A stretch of 64,000 nt of DNA from Argyresthia goedartella. Its lineage: Eukaryota; Arthropoda; Insecta; Lepidoptera; Argyresthiidae. Below the pieces are notes generated by a model, which ran no database searches, was not told the DNA's origin, and saw only the letters and a program-made list of their open reading frames with translations. This document shows, in pieces, positions 1-12,000 of the stretch. The first letter of the stretch is position 1, and every line of letters begins with the position of its first letter. The DNA lies in contig OX463836.1 in the NCBI GenBank assembly GCA_949825045.1, forward strand, positions 13,926,329 through 13,990,328, written 5' to 3'. The position numbers and the translations under genes were made by a program.

Positions 1-850
1 GGAGTCTGGAGAGCACTAGTGCTCTTACCGCTCACAACGGAGTCTGGGAGCAACGGCGATTCGACCCTCACGACGGAGTCTGCCGAGTGCCGGCACTCCA
101 ACCGCTCACGACGGAGTCTGGAGAGCACCGGTGCTCTTACCGCTCACAACGGAGTCTGGGAGCGCCGGCGATTCCACCCTCACGACAGAGTCTGCCGAGT
201 GCCGGCACTCCAACCGCTCACGACGGAGTCTGGAGAGCACCAGTGCTCTTACCGCTCACAACGGAGTCTGGGAGCGCCGGCGATTCCAACCTCACAACGG
301 AGTCTGGGAGCGCCGGCGATTCCAACCTCACGACGGAGTCTGCCGAGTGCCGGCACTCCAACCGCTCACGACAGAGTCTGGAGAGCACCGGTGTTCTTAC
401 CGCTCACAACGGAGTCTGGGAGCAACGGCGATTCCACCCTCACGACGGAGTCTGCTGAGTGCCGGAGCTCCCACCGCTCTTAACGGAGTCTGGAGAGCGC
501 CGGCGCTCCCACCGCTTACGACGGAGTCTGGAAACCGCTCACAACATAGTCTGGAGAGCGCCGGCCCTCCGATCCTCACGACGGTGTCTGGTGAGTGTCG
601 GCGCTCCGACCGCTTCCGACGGAGTCTGGACAGCGCCGGCGCAGCCACCGCTTCCGACGGAGTCTGGACAGCGCCGGCGCAGCCACCGCTTCCGACGGAG
701 TCTGGACAGCGCCGGCGCAGCCACCGCTTCCGACGGAGTCTGGACAGCGCCAGCCCTCCCATCCTCACGACGGTGTCTGGTGAGTGTCGCAGCTCCGACC
801 GTTTCCGACGGAGTCTGCAGAGCGCCGGCGCTCTCTCCGCACTTGACATG
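1..850. repeat. Minisatellite, 36-38 bp units
   Basis: A tandem array starts at or before the window edge. Each unit begins with GGAGTCTG, and successive starts (1, 39, 75, 113, 151 and so on) are 36-38 bp apart. Units differ mainly in the following GC-rich segment (AGCGCCGGCG or AGCACCGGTG types). Three nearly identical 38 bp units lie at about 620-735. The array is free of stop codons in several frames, so long ORFs appear on both strands, but they only reflect the repeat. Confidence 0.9.
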
Positions 851-952
851 ATAAGTTAAGGTTAAGTCGTCACCTGCTATCGAGTCGGGTTCCACTTTGA
901 GCTCGTGCTGTAGTTGCGGGCGATGACGGTCGTAATTCGAATCTGCAACAAC

Positions 953-1110
953 AGAAAATAAACCTAAATCATTTAAATACAGGCACATACATTGTTCATA
1001 GTATGGGGCCACTAGGATACCGTGTCATATGTATACATTGCATCTGGTCCGACAGTAGGCTAGGATGTGTCGTGGGAAGAAACAATGATATCACACACAT
1101 GAAAACATCC
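953..1110 (-). repeat. SINE family 2 fragment
   Basis: The segment reads, on the plus strand, as the reverse of a tRNA-derived SINE found more completely at 22193-22383, 55078-55229 and 61285-61450. Shared pieces are ACAGGCACATACATTG, the GGGGCCA..CTAGGATACC block and the CACACAT..AAACATCCAAGA block. The tRNA-like head is missing. Confidence 0.6.
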
Positions 1111-2092
1111 AAGAAATACGTAAACGCTTTCATATCACATTTTGATTACAATTGCAACTATTGGTGGACGAATTTTAATGCGGTTTTCTGTAAATGGTAG
1201 ACTTCCCTGCGATGGTACTTAGCAATGTTTTATTAATTCATTATATCTTTATGGTACATAAATAATATACCTAGTCGGTCCATAAGTTCTGTCACAAATA
1301 TTTTGCCGCATAGTAGATAATACCAAGTTTTATTTTATTAAATACTATATATGGTTTGATAGCTCATTAAATACTGATAAATTAAAACGATTATTGGATT
1401 TAAATGCTTAAAGCCATATTACACAAATGCTAGTTTCTTCAGAGATTTTGCACTTTTTTACCCAATCAAAAATACGGACGTGATTCACTTTATCTTTTTT
1501 CCATGACTCTTAAAACCTTTTTCAACCTTACGTGAGATTTTAGTCAGAACCCTCCCTGAACCCGTTACCTTCATTTTGAAGCATAAGATAACTAAGTCTG
1601 GGTAAAACTAATTTTCATATTCACATTTTACGTAGTGTACTTGTTGCCCACAAGATCATTTTTATACGTTTTTCTGAAAACGTAAAAAGTACGTAAAGTT
1701 CTCTTTGGGAGCATTTGGAACTGAAAGCTAACAGAAAATCAAATGCTAGTTGTTAAGCATGGTCTAAAATCGAGGTTTCAGAATAAATAAATAAAACCTT
1801 GTAGGTTATCTGGAACACTGTTTTTTATTAAATTTGTGGTAAGTGGTATTTTTGTCAGTTGCGGCGTGTTTTGGATTCGCGATTGTTTCAAGTTATAAGG
1901 TTTTTTTGTCATATTGCGATAATCGTACAAAATGTATTGTATTGCAATTTGATTCGTATAAAATAAGCTTTTTAATCATGTATAATACGAATAAGAAAAA
2001 GTTTATTGCTGAGTTTTATCTATCAAAAACCTTGTGACAGAACTTAAGGACCAAATAGGTACAGACAAGACTTAAATAAAAATAGTGTGTTC
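1111..2092. other. AT-rich stretch, nothing recognised
   Basis: Noncoding AT-rich DNA with only short ORFs (for example 1843-2037) that lack domain signatures or splice context. It presumably belongs to an intron or the downstream part of gene A. Confidence 0.5.
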
Positions 2093-2205
2093 GCCTATGC
2101 TTGCGCTTATCTCTAATAAGAGATCTCTTTCAGAAAACCGAATAAGAGTGAGAATGGTCGATTGCTGAGCAGGGGTACAATAAGTGTACAACAATATAAT
2201 TTTCC
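2093..2205 (-). repeat. CR1-like LINE 3' tail fragment
   Basis: The block with TTATCTCTAATAAGAGATCT, followed by a GAGCAGGGGTA..GTGTACAA segment, matches the 3' untranslated part of the CR1-like LINE at 37530-37625 in the same orientation. No coding part is attached, so this is a heavily 5'-truncated copy. Confidence 0.55.
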
Positions 2206-2453
2206 GCCTTCTAATCTCAAAATAGCACCTTCGCCGCTTGATTTTGGGTTCTCAGGCCGAAAAATTAGTAGAGTAGATACCTAACGTGACCATTTATTTT
2301 TAGACTCAAAACGGGACAATGGCTTATTGAAGGGCAATAATAAAAAGAAAAAAATGTTTACCGAGTTTTATTTATAGTATTAATCAAAATTATCTCCTAG
2401 GTACCTACAAGTTAAAATCAACAACGAAACCATTTTCTGGTAACCAGTGCCTG

Positions 2454-2522
2454 TAGACAAGTGACTTCGCTAAGGATAGTTATCGTTTCGAGTTGCTATC
2501 CTTAGCGATGTCACTTGTCTAG
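2454..2522. repeat. Inverted repeat (hairpin)
   Basis: AGACAAGTGACTTCGCTAAG at about 2456 is matched by its near-complement ending AGCGATGTCACTTGTCT at about 2520, giving a roughly 25 bp stem with a short loop. This is the shape of a small foldback element or MITE remnant. Confidence 0.7.
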
Positions 2523-2714
2523 GGGGACAGGTATTCTGACAACCATCACTACCAGTTCCTGTGAAAAAAATATATAAATAACTGAGCATTTAGTTGTTCC
2601 TATATTTTTCAGAGGAACAAATTTCCTTTAATACAGCTGGTGATGATTTTAAATACGAATAAAATTCTTGGCATGTTTTTTTTGTATCACCTTCTTCGTA
2701 TTCGTATCTCGGTG

Positions 2715-2825
2715 TCTAAGATACCTAGCGAGTGAACGAGACAGCGAGCGTAATGACCTAGCGAGCGAGCGAGACAGCGGAAGGTACTGACTCACTAGGT
2801 AACTAGGCCCGCTGTCTCGCTTACT
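2715..2825. repeat. GCGAG-rich imperfect palindrome
   Basis: Clusters of GAGCGAGACAGCG and CGCTGTCTCGC face each other across about 100 bp (tagcgagcgagcgagacagc versus gctgtctcgc). It lies just downstream of the exon 5 donor of gene A, in the following intron. No coding sense. Confidence 0.5.
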
Positions 2826-2859
2826 GCAGTTGGGGTTTTTAAAACACCGTCAAACTCAC

Positions 2860-3082
2860 CTATCTGCTTCCTCCTGTCATACAAGTATTTGTCCTCCTCA
2901 ATCAGGTCCGTCTCCTGCTTGATGTGGCTCTCATCGAAGAAGTTCGAATTTTCGTTGTTTCTATGCTGCTCCTGAAGCGCCTCTAAATGTGGCTGGATGC
3001 GCAGCATCTCTACGGGGTCCGGGTACGCGGGTTGGTAGGGCGCGTAGGCATCGCGGGGCTGGTAGGCCTCCTGGGGCTTTTC
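2860..3082 (-). CDS. Gene A exon 5
   Basis: Acceptor ATCCTCAG before 3082 and donor GTGAGT after 2860 bound a 223 bp open exon (residues 380-453 plus one base). The product starts EKPQEAYQPRDAY and contains the SUMO-type motif IKQE and a charged end DKYLYDRRKQ, resembling the DEKYLLERAK stretch in exon 4. Composition is rich in Q, E, P and Y, so it is probably disordered. Confidence 0.75.
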
Positions 3083-6000
3083 CTGAGGATACAGTTAAGT
3101 TCAGTTGAAATAAGTACCTAAAAGTATCAAGTTACTAATAATAATAAAGTATTAAGTTACTAATAATAAAGTATTAAGTTACTAATAATAAAGTATTAAG
3201 TTACTAATAATAAAGTATTAAGTTACTAATAATAAAGTATTAAGTTACTAAGATTAGACACAGGATGATAGGCATCGATTCAAAACGATCGGAGTTATTC
3301 CATATTGAAATGTGGCCGTACATCTTACTTGGGAAATAAACGATACACCAAAACTAAACGAATATACGGCACTAATTAATTATTAAATTATTATTATTTT
3401 GAAATGAAATAATAATAACTAAAATTACCTACATTAATTACAAAAAATACATTACTTGAAAGGTCCAGCGATATTGCTTGAACCGTCGCAGCACTTTTTA
3501 GATAAATCGTCAGAAAATGAGAAAATCGCATGAAACTGTATCGTTCAGTGCGGACGCGGCATCACAAAACCTCGGTTTGGTCAATAAGTAAAAGCTATTT
3601 AATTTTCAGGAAATAATTTTGTGTTCAGTTGGTATGTTTTATAATTATTTTCTTGTACAAGGTTTAAAACATTTATATATTTGGTTTTAGTAACACGTGT
3701 CTTTAATTGATGGTTAAAAAAATACTACCGAGTGTAACCATAGATTTTAAACGGTATCACTGCTTTTTTTACTTTTTTACAGCTAATTTTGGGATAGACT
3801 TTAGTAAGTATCAATAGCATTAGTAAATTTACCTGAAAATAGTCCGGTGTGTAATCAATCTTGGGATAGCCATTCTGAGCCGGCTTGTTGTAAAAGGGCT
3901 CAATCTTCTCCTGATGCTTTGCCCGCTCCAACAAATATTTCTCATCCTCTTTATACCCTTCACCATTCTGCACTGGATACCCCGAATCGTTAGTTTTAGC
4001 TAATGGATACCCTGATTCAGCCTTTTTCTGAACTGGATACCCGGTATCAGCTTTCGGGTAATCACTCTTAGTTACTGGGTAACCTGGATCGTTGTTTTTG
4101 GTATAGTCCTTCGGTATCTCATAGTTGTCTTGACCAGGGTTAGTCATTTGGGACATTTGTGTCGGTGATCGAGTCAAAGTCATCTGGGACATTTCTGTCG
4201 GTGAACGAGTCAAAGTCATCTGAGACATTTGTGGCGGTGACCGAGTCACTGTTTGGTTCGGCAGTTGGTTTTGGTCATAGCTTTCAGTCTCCTTGTACTG
4301 CAGGTAGTCCTGGTTGTAAGGACTGTCAGATTGGTCACTGAATGCTGTAGTGTTGAGCTGGTTATCATCCTCTTCGGAGGAGAGTGGGTCTGTCTGCATA
4401 ATAGCGTCCTGTTTCTCCTTCTTGATGGGGGGGGAGAGCAGGGGTATGGGGGGGCTGTTGTTGTTGGTGAGCGCGCTTATGGAGTTGATTGTGCGATAGA
4501 GCTGTGGAAAAAATGTTTGTCATTTCAGTTCAGTTTAATATCTCTAGACACGCGGCAGCTCTCAAAGCCAAGTTCAAAAGAAGAGAACTGGCGACGCAGC
4601 GGCCTTGTGTTATATTACACGAACCATTTTTAACCGCTTTTGACACCTACGTAACTCAAAATATATTAAACATAAACATCTGAAATTTGGTTCATTTATT
4701 ATATAAGGCTAACTAGAACCCCAAATTTCGTTAGAATTTCGGTATTATCATAGGCACAGAACTTGGCATTGATTTAGATCTCAAATCTTTTGTCGGTTAA
4801 TATTGAACTTGGCTCCCATTTCATATTTATAGTTTTAGTGGGATTTAATAATGGTGACTGTCGTCTGTTTGATGATTCTGCCAGTTCTAGGCCCGTTTTA
4901 ATAACTGAGAGCTATCTCAAGCGTGTGAAAATGACAATTTGATATGGCGAAACTCACAGAGCTGACAGGTGTTATCAATAGTTCCCTAGTTCGTAATATC
5001 GCAATTCATAATAGATCCTTTCGATATGCTTGATTTCCATGCTTGTCGAGATTTGATGAAGGCACAGAACACAATCTTGTAAATGATACGGTTGTGTTGG
5101 CTTTCGTGAGGCGTCTCGGGCTTGCGGCTTGGCGGAGTTTGGCGAACCTTGACAAGTATGTAAATCAAGCAATAAACTGCTCAACTTGATTAGGGATTGT
5201 CCATGGATGGAGCAACGCCAAATATATTAGCATTAAGTCCCCATTTGCCCTTAAGGCTTACTTAATGGCACAGATACACTAGGGACAAAATGTCAGCACC
5301 GACACATTAGGAGACATTTTGTCCCTAGTGCATCCGAACCATATCTCAGATACACTGGGGACAAATGCAACATATTGAGGAGCATGACCCTCAACAATTA
5401 CATGAATGTCGCGAGACACAACACCCGAGAAGTGCGCTCGCTCTCAGAACGGGTGCAAGCGACATGTCACGCGTCATTGAAACACTGTGCAACGTTGCAG
5501 CGTCACGTAGATCGACCGCTGCGCCGAAATGCTGGGGGAGCCTTAACTTTAATTCTGAAATACAGGTGTTTTTCCTATCGGTTCCAGATGTCCCTAGTAC
5601 ATAAACTTATACCTAATTAAGCTAAGAACTTTGTCTGTAACAAAATGTAAACTTTCGACGACCTGAACGGCCAAGTCGGCAGTGACCCTGCCTACGAAGC
5701 CAAGGGTCCCGGGTTCGAATCCCGGTGGGGGCTAATATTTGTTTGATGAGAACGGATGTCTGTACCCTAGTCATGGTTGTTTATCTATCTAAGTATACTA
5801 TTTATCTATATAAGTATGTGTATCGTTGTCTAGTACCCAAGATACATGGATTCCGAGTTTGGGGCTAGATCAATGTGTGTAAATAGTGTCCAAGGTATTT
5901 TTATTTTTATTTTTCTTATGATGCAATAATTATTATTATTATTATTATTAACTGTACATACCACAGAGTCGTGCAAGGCGGTGGCGGCCATGTCCGGCGA

Positions 6001-9000
6001 GGCGGCGGCGGCGGCGGCAGCGGCGACGTTCTGCAGCGCACTGGAGGTGTGGGGCCACTTGTCGGCGAGGGGCTTCTCGCTGTAATACATATAATATGCC
6101 ATTTACTGGTGGGAACTACAGTATATTATTATATAATATACAAGGTGGCATTTAATTAGCTGACCATATTTTGGGGAATGATAGTACCCATTATTATGAA
6201 CAAGTTTCCCCAAGAAACATATGGTCGTAAACGAAATAAATTGTTGGGTCTCCCATGGTAACTTGTTATCAGCTGATCGGGTCAATGTACTGAGGGACGA
6301 AAAATATTTTTGCCTTCCGACCATATGTTTCTTTGGGAAAGTTGTTCATAATGATCGTTGCTATCAATCCTCAAAATATGGTCAGCTAATTAAATGTCAC
6401 CTTGTATATAATCATCCTATACCACAGGTATATAGTGAACATCCCTTACTGAGGATTTACGGCTCAGTTTTGTTCCTCACATAAACAAAATAGTTAATAA
6501 TGCCTATAAAAAACTTGGTTTTATCCTGCGGATGAGTAAGTCTTTCAACTTAGCAAGCACATACAAGGTTCTTTATTTTAGCTTTGTTAGAAGTGTTTTA
6601 GAATTTGCCGGTTCTGTCTGGAACCTTTTCTTTCGAATTCATATCGGACTATCGTGGCGCCATGCCCTCGACAATTACAAATTATGCTCCTCACGTTACA
6701 ATATACCTTCACTTGAGATAGCAGATAGCAGATGCCTCAACTTTGTATAAAATTGTAAATAATGTTACCGACTGTCCAGTCTTATTACAAAGTGTGTGTC
6801 TTAGACTTAATACCTCTTAATTGTTGCTTCAAATAGTACTAATTTTACTGGTAATTGGTTTGTCCGTAGAGCCTCAATAGTAGTTTATGTAACTGATATA
6901 ATAACCTTTAATAATATCACTCGACAGTTTTAATGCCTAGTTATGTACAGTTACATACACTAGTTTATCTACACACATATTATAAGCTCTCTTTGATGTG
7001 TTCAGGAACCGCACGTTCGACCGGCATTGTGGGATTAATCATTGTTCTGCACTTGTTTAGCTTGTTCAGTAGTACCAAATTCACAGACAAACTAGGGGCG
7101 GCACGCAGGCGGGCGTCGGCGTTCGAAATTTGAATGTCATAATGCTGGTCGTAACGTGCGGTCTTTGGACGCAGTAAAGAGGGTTTATGATAAGTGTGTA
7201 GATAAAAGTTTATAATGGAAGCCTTTCTAAATTTAGATCTGTTTAATAAGTCTCTTAATGTGTTTAAGCAAAGTGCAACTAAAATGTTAAATATTGATGA
7301 TTAAATTATATAAGTAGGTAGTATTATTGTTTTGAGTATTTTTTATGTAAAATTTAAATGCTAGATGTTAATGTTTTTATACCTTTAAATCAATTAGTTA
7401 AAAAATAGGTAGGTAACTGTAGGTTTACTGTAACACTAACTTTACTTTCTCTTTAATATTTTTAGTAACCGTTTGTTTTGTTAATATACAAATAACATAC
7501 TGTGATTTTTTACTGAATAAATTATTATTATTTTATCCCCTTGTGCTGTGGGAACCAGAAACAGCTACGTCGCACACACATCCAAGACCTAGGGTTTTTT
7601 CTTCTCCCCAGCCGAGATTCGAACCCAGGACCTGGCTCACCTTTAGCGGATGACCTACTCACTGGGGCGTCCAAACTTTTTTAGCATCATGCTGGGGTCA
7701 TTTGATCATCTTTCTGAAAGTTTTAGGGTGCGGAATTCAATAGTTTTTAAGATATGATTTTTTGAAAATCTGAAAATACTTTGTAAAATTATGTAACGCA
7801 ACGCAAATAATATGTTTAAATCTTGTCTGTGGTCAAAATATATTACCTACATTTCGTTGTACGCATATTTGAAAAGATGAGAATTCTCTAAAAAAAGGAG
7901 GAAATGTGGAATCTTTTTTTAATAATATCTATTTTAATAAAAACGTTCATTAAACTTGTAATTTATGTTTGTTTATTTATTTTACGTCAATCAAAGTTAA
8001 TTTAGTATTTCTTTCGTAAAATATCACTTTTGATAATAAAAAGGTTGTAATTTTTGTTTAAAACGGAACACATTTTGTTGGGGCGTTTTGCCGCGTTTTT
8101 GGTTGGGCGGCAAAGTAGTAGTCCCTTTTCTAGTAGTTTCGCGAATGTTCTATTTTCTTGTTCTCCCGATATTTACAAGCAAAAACAACTGGCTAGAGTA
8201 CGTTATTGTGGCTACTTTTCAATCGGGTTATAGGTTATGTTAGAATGTTGAAGAAGATAAACCGGAGCGGAGCGTATGCAAACAAAAACTATTGGCTAGA
8301 GTAGGTTATTGTGGCTACTTTTCAATCGGGTTATAGGCTATGTTAGAACGTTGAAGAAGCTAAACCGGAGCGGAGCGGAGCGTATGCAAACAAAAACAAT
8401 TGGCTAGAGTAGGTTATTGTGGCTACTTTTCAATCGGGTTATAGGTTATGTTAGAACGTTGAAGAAGCTAAACCGGAGCGGAGCGGAGCGGAGCGGAGCG
8501 CAGCGTATGCAAACAAAAACGATTGGCTAGAGTAGGTTATTGTGGCTACTTTTCATGTTAATTTTGATGATAGCATTATGGAGCATTTGTGGAGGAGAAA
8601 GGTGTCGAGGCAGAAAAGTGACCCTTTCGAAGAAAGCAACTAGGCATTTCCGCGCGGGGGGGGAGTAGTAGGGGGGGGGGCATCTACCCCCTTCCCCCTC
8701 CCCCCACTTAAAGATCAAGGTCAGTCTAAATTTTGTTTTAATTTAACAACATAACCTCAAAACTTTAAATAGTCATATCTCAGAAACTAGGCATTTCCGC
8801 GGGGGGGGAGAAGTAGGGGGGGCATCTACTCCCCTCCCCCATCCCCCCCTCCCCCCCTCAGGGTCAACAAAAGTAGGTCATCCGCTAAAGTCCTTCCCAG
8901 GACCTCTCGGTTGGGAGCCTCGAACCGCAACGCTGCAGAGATCGTCATTTAAGTACATAGTTTAAGTAGTATACCTTGATTAGGCGTAGGCGCAGCTGTG

Positions 9001-12000
9001 CCTACGACCCCGATCCCGCCCATTTTAAATATGGGTTTAAGACTGTGAACTCTTTAGGTATACTTTACATTGTTGACATAACCTCGGCAACCTCGCAAAC
9101 AGCTCGCTTTAAGCGAGGTTGCCACAAACATAGCTCTTGATATATCTGCAGTGCACATCCTAAAATACATATTTGAATTAATATTTTTTACCGATTGGGA
9201 GCGGAGTTGTAAAAGTCAGCGACGACCCAAAATAGGAGAGCAAAGCCTATGTTCAGCCGGCTTGCTGGTGCCCAATTTTCATAAGGAAAACGCACAGCGA
9301 TAGCGCAAGGTGCTCCGAAGGGCGCAAAATGGCGTATTTGGCAGTCAGCCGCCGACAAACCAAATACGGCATTTTGCACCCTCGGGAGTCATCGATACGC
9401 TGTCTCTATGCTTTGTGCATACCGGAAAAGGGCCACAGTCACTACTGAATAACAACGTCATGATAGAGGCGGGAGGCGGATGACCAGACTACAATCTTTA
9501 ACACACGCTCATTCCCCCATTACAAAGTTCCATGCTTTAGGCCCAAGGTTTAGGCTGCATCAGTCAGAGTTACCGTTCTGTGCGTTTTCTGTCAGTCAGT
9601 CAGTCAGTTGGGCTCACCTTTCGCTCTCCCGCTTAACGGCCCCGTCCCGGTACTTGACCGTGCGGGACTTCCGGATCACCATGACCGTGCCGTCTGGGTT
9701 CAGCTTGGGCAGGTTCTGGCTGGGCACCGCGTCTTTACTGAGAGTCTTCCATTGGCCTGCAATTGAGAACATGATACTTTGGAGTGGGGATGCGTCGATA
9801 CCGGTAGCTATGATCTTTAAGGTTGTATACAGAAAGAAAGCCGGTAGCCAGCGCTGGGGGGTGACGCTCGCGCATTCGACATACGAATATCGACACCATA
9901 TATCGAGTGTTTTTGTATGGGGATCGTTCGATATCCGCCATTTTATCGAGTGGTGATAATGCGCGAGAATCACTCCCCAACTCCACCAACACCTATCGGC
10001 GCTGGTCGGCGCGGGTAATTTCTAAACAATGTGCCAAACCAGGCCCCTGCTTGAGCCCGCCTTCCTTTGTTTAGTTGTTGCCAGCGTATACGCCCTATCT
10101 GTAACGGGTACAAATTTCTATTCCTTTCAAATTGGCTGGTTTTATAGTAGTATCGTGGACGGTAATATCGTAGGAAAGTGAGGAATAGAGCTATGCGTCA
10201 TAATAGCTCTGTCCCCCACTTTCCTGCGATATTACCGCTATAAAACCAGTCAGTGATGTTTTGGAAGATGCTTTGCTCACTTTGAATTGACGTTTGCTCA
10301 ATCAGTTGCCCTGTTATGTATTACTGTTATCAATCGCAATTGACAAATCGTATAACCAGCAAGCAGTCTCGATAAACGACAGCTCGTGTCTGTTTTATAC
10401 ATTCGACATTCGAGTTCTGTTTAGTAGAATTTTCAATGCGATTGATTGATTGAATCTGAATTGTTATATTATTCAATTGGAACCTGAATCTGTTTTGAAT
10501 CCAGTGAATATTTTCTAATGTATGTTTATCTCGATTTGGCATTTGCTGTAATGACATAAAACAATAACGTAAATAATAAATAATCAGAATGACTCAATAA
10601 CACTACAGAGCGATTGGTGATGAGGATTGGTGTTGATGAGAGAGATTGATGATTGGTGTCAGGAGCTTTAAGTTGTCATTTAAAGCGACTGTCGTTCGAG
10701 AAACGACTATTTTAAAGGAATCGAATGTCAAGGGAATGTCTTACCACAAAAGCTGCTGTTCAACATTTGTTCATGACAACAATGAATGCAATTTGACGTT
10801 TGCTTTGATATTTTTTGTAGTAACACGGACTGAATCGAGCTACAGTTTATTAACATAAAACATAACATAGCGTCACGCCTTTTCCCATACGGGATGGCAG
10901 AGGCACAACTGTGCCACGTTCAGCCAGTTATTCAATACTCCATTTTGCGTGACAGGGGGCTAACCCATCGCCGCAGCTATGGAGTAATGTAGGTTTCCTC
11001 ACGATGTTTATCATCACCGTTAGAACGTCCCATAATGTCCTTAAGATAGATTATTTATCTCATTGGTACATGGTCAGCAATCGAACCTGCATCTCCTGTG
11101 TGAGAAGCAAGCGTGAAACCCATTAGACCACACCACGGAGCTCATAGTTTATTAGTTCGACGCAAATGGAATTCCACATTTTCATGCGAAGTAGTCTTCT
11201 GGAGAAACGGAAGAGAACAAAGCAGACCAAATGCGAAGCAGACCAGATGCGCCGAAACGCAATTCTTCCAATACGATGCCGATATTTGTGAAATAAAAAC
11301 ATGTCGGCAGTACCGATACCGCTTTGATCAGTGAAGATTAGAAACAGAGGAAATAGTTTGAAAAAGTTATCGGACCTACAGTTCACGGCAAGTTTCTTTG
11401 TCTCTAAGCGAGCTATCACCTCTCTCTCTCTCTATCTCTCTCAATCCACCTTACGCTATGCGAGAATGAGTTCACAGCTGAATGAATCTTGGCGCGGCCT
11501 GTACCTGGAGGATAAATATTTTCGTTTGCGCCAACGTTATGTTTCATGGAAAAGTTGTTCATCATTGGCGACCCGAAGGGCCGAGTCGGCAGTGACCCTG
11601 CCTACGAAGCCAAGGGTCCCGGGTTCGATTTCCGGTGGGGGCAAATATTTGTTTGACGAGAACGGATGTTTGTACCCAAGTCTTGGTTGTTTATCTAAGT
11701 TTAATATTTATCTATATAAGTATGTGTATCGTTGTCTTGCACCCAAGATACAGGGAATCCTAGTTTGGGGCTAGATCAATCTGTGTCAATAGTGTCCAAG
11801 GTATTATTATTATTATTATTATTATTGGGTATTATCAAACCCCGAGGTCGGTCGGCTAATTTAACGTCACTCTATAAAAAAATATCAAATGCTATGTTAT
11901 CTCTAACCAATATTATCAAGAAATGGCGAGTGGCCCCACGGCCTGACCCGGAAGTCCTCATGACGACATCAGCCACATAGTAACCAGAAACCATAATTAT

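Larger units (their letters stand above)
7642..8889. mobile_element. 1.25 kb non-autonomous DNA element with 17 bp inverted repeats, inside a SINE
   Basis: TTTAGCGGATGACCTACT at 7642 is repeated inverted as AGTAGGTCATCCGCTAAA ending at 8889. Outside both ends are complementary pieces of one SINE family 2 copy. Inside are AT-rich DNA, a 115 bp tandem array (8180-8560) and two G-run blocks (8650-8868). No transposase is encoded. Confidence 0.65.

Noticed and set aside
19..859. Long overlapping ORFs on both strands (up to 242 codons)
   Set aside because: They lie wholly in the 36-38 bp minisatellite, which happens to lack stops; the products are permutations of the same repeat.
3123..3251. CRISPR-like direct repeats
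   Set aside because: Units are head-to-tail with no unique spacers, and the genome is eukaryotic.
5652..5730. A tRNA gene
   Set aside because: A and B boxes are present, but the same body and (ATT)n tail follow in five copies, so this is a tRNA-derived SINE.
9480..9992. ORFs of 85-158 codons around gene A exon 2
   Set aside because: Only the 139 bp spliced segment matches the THAP end; the rest reads through introns or the wrong strand.
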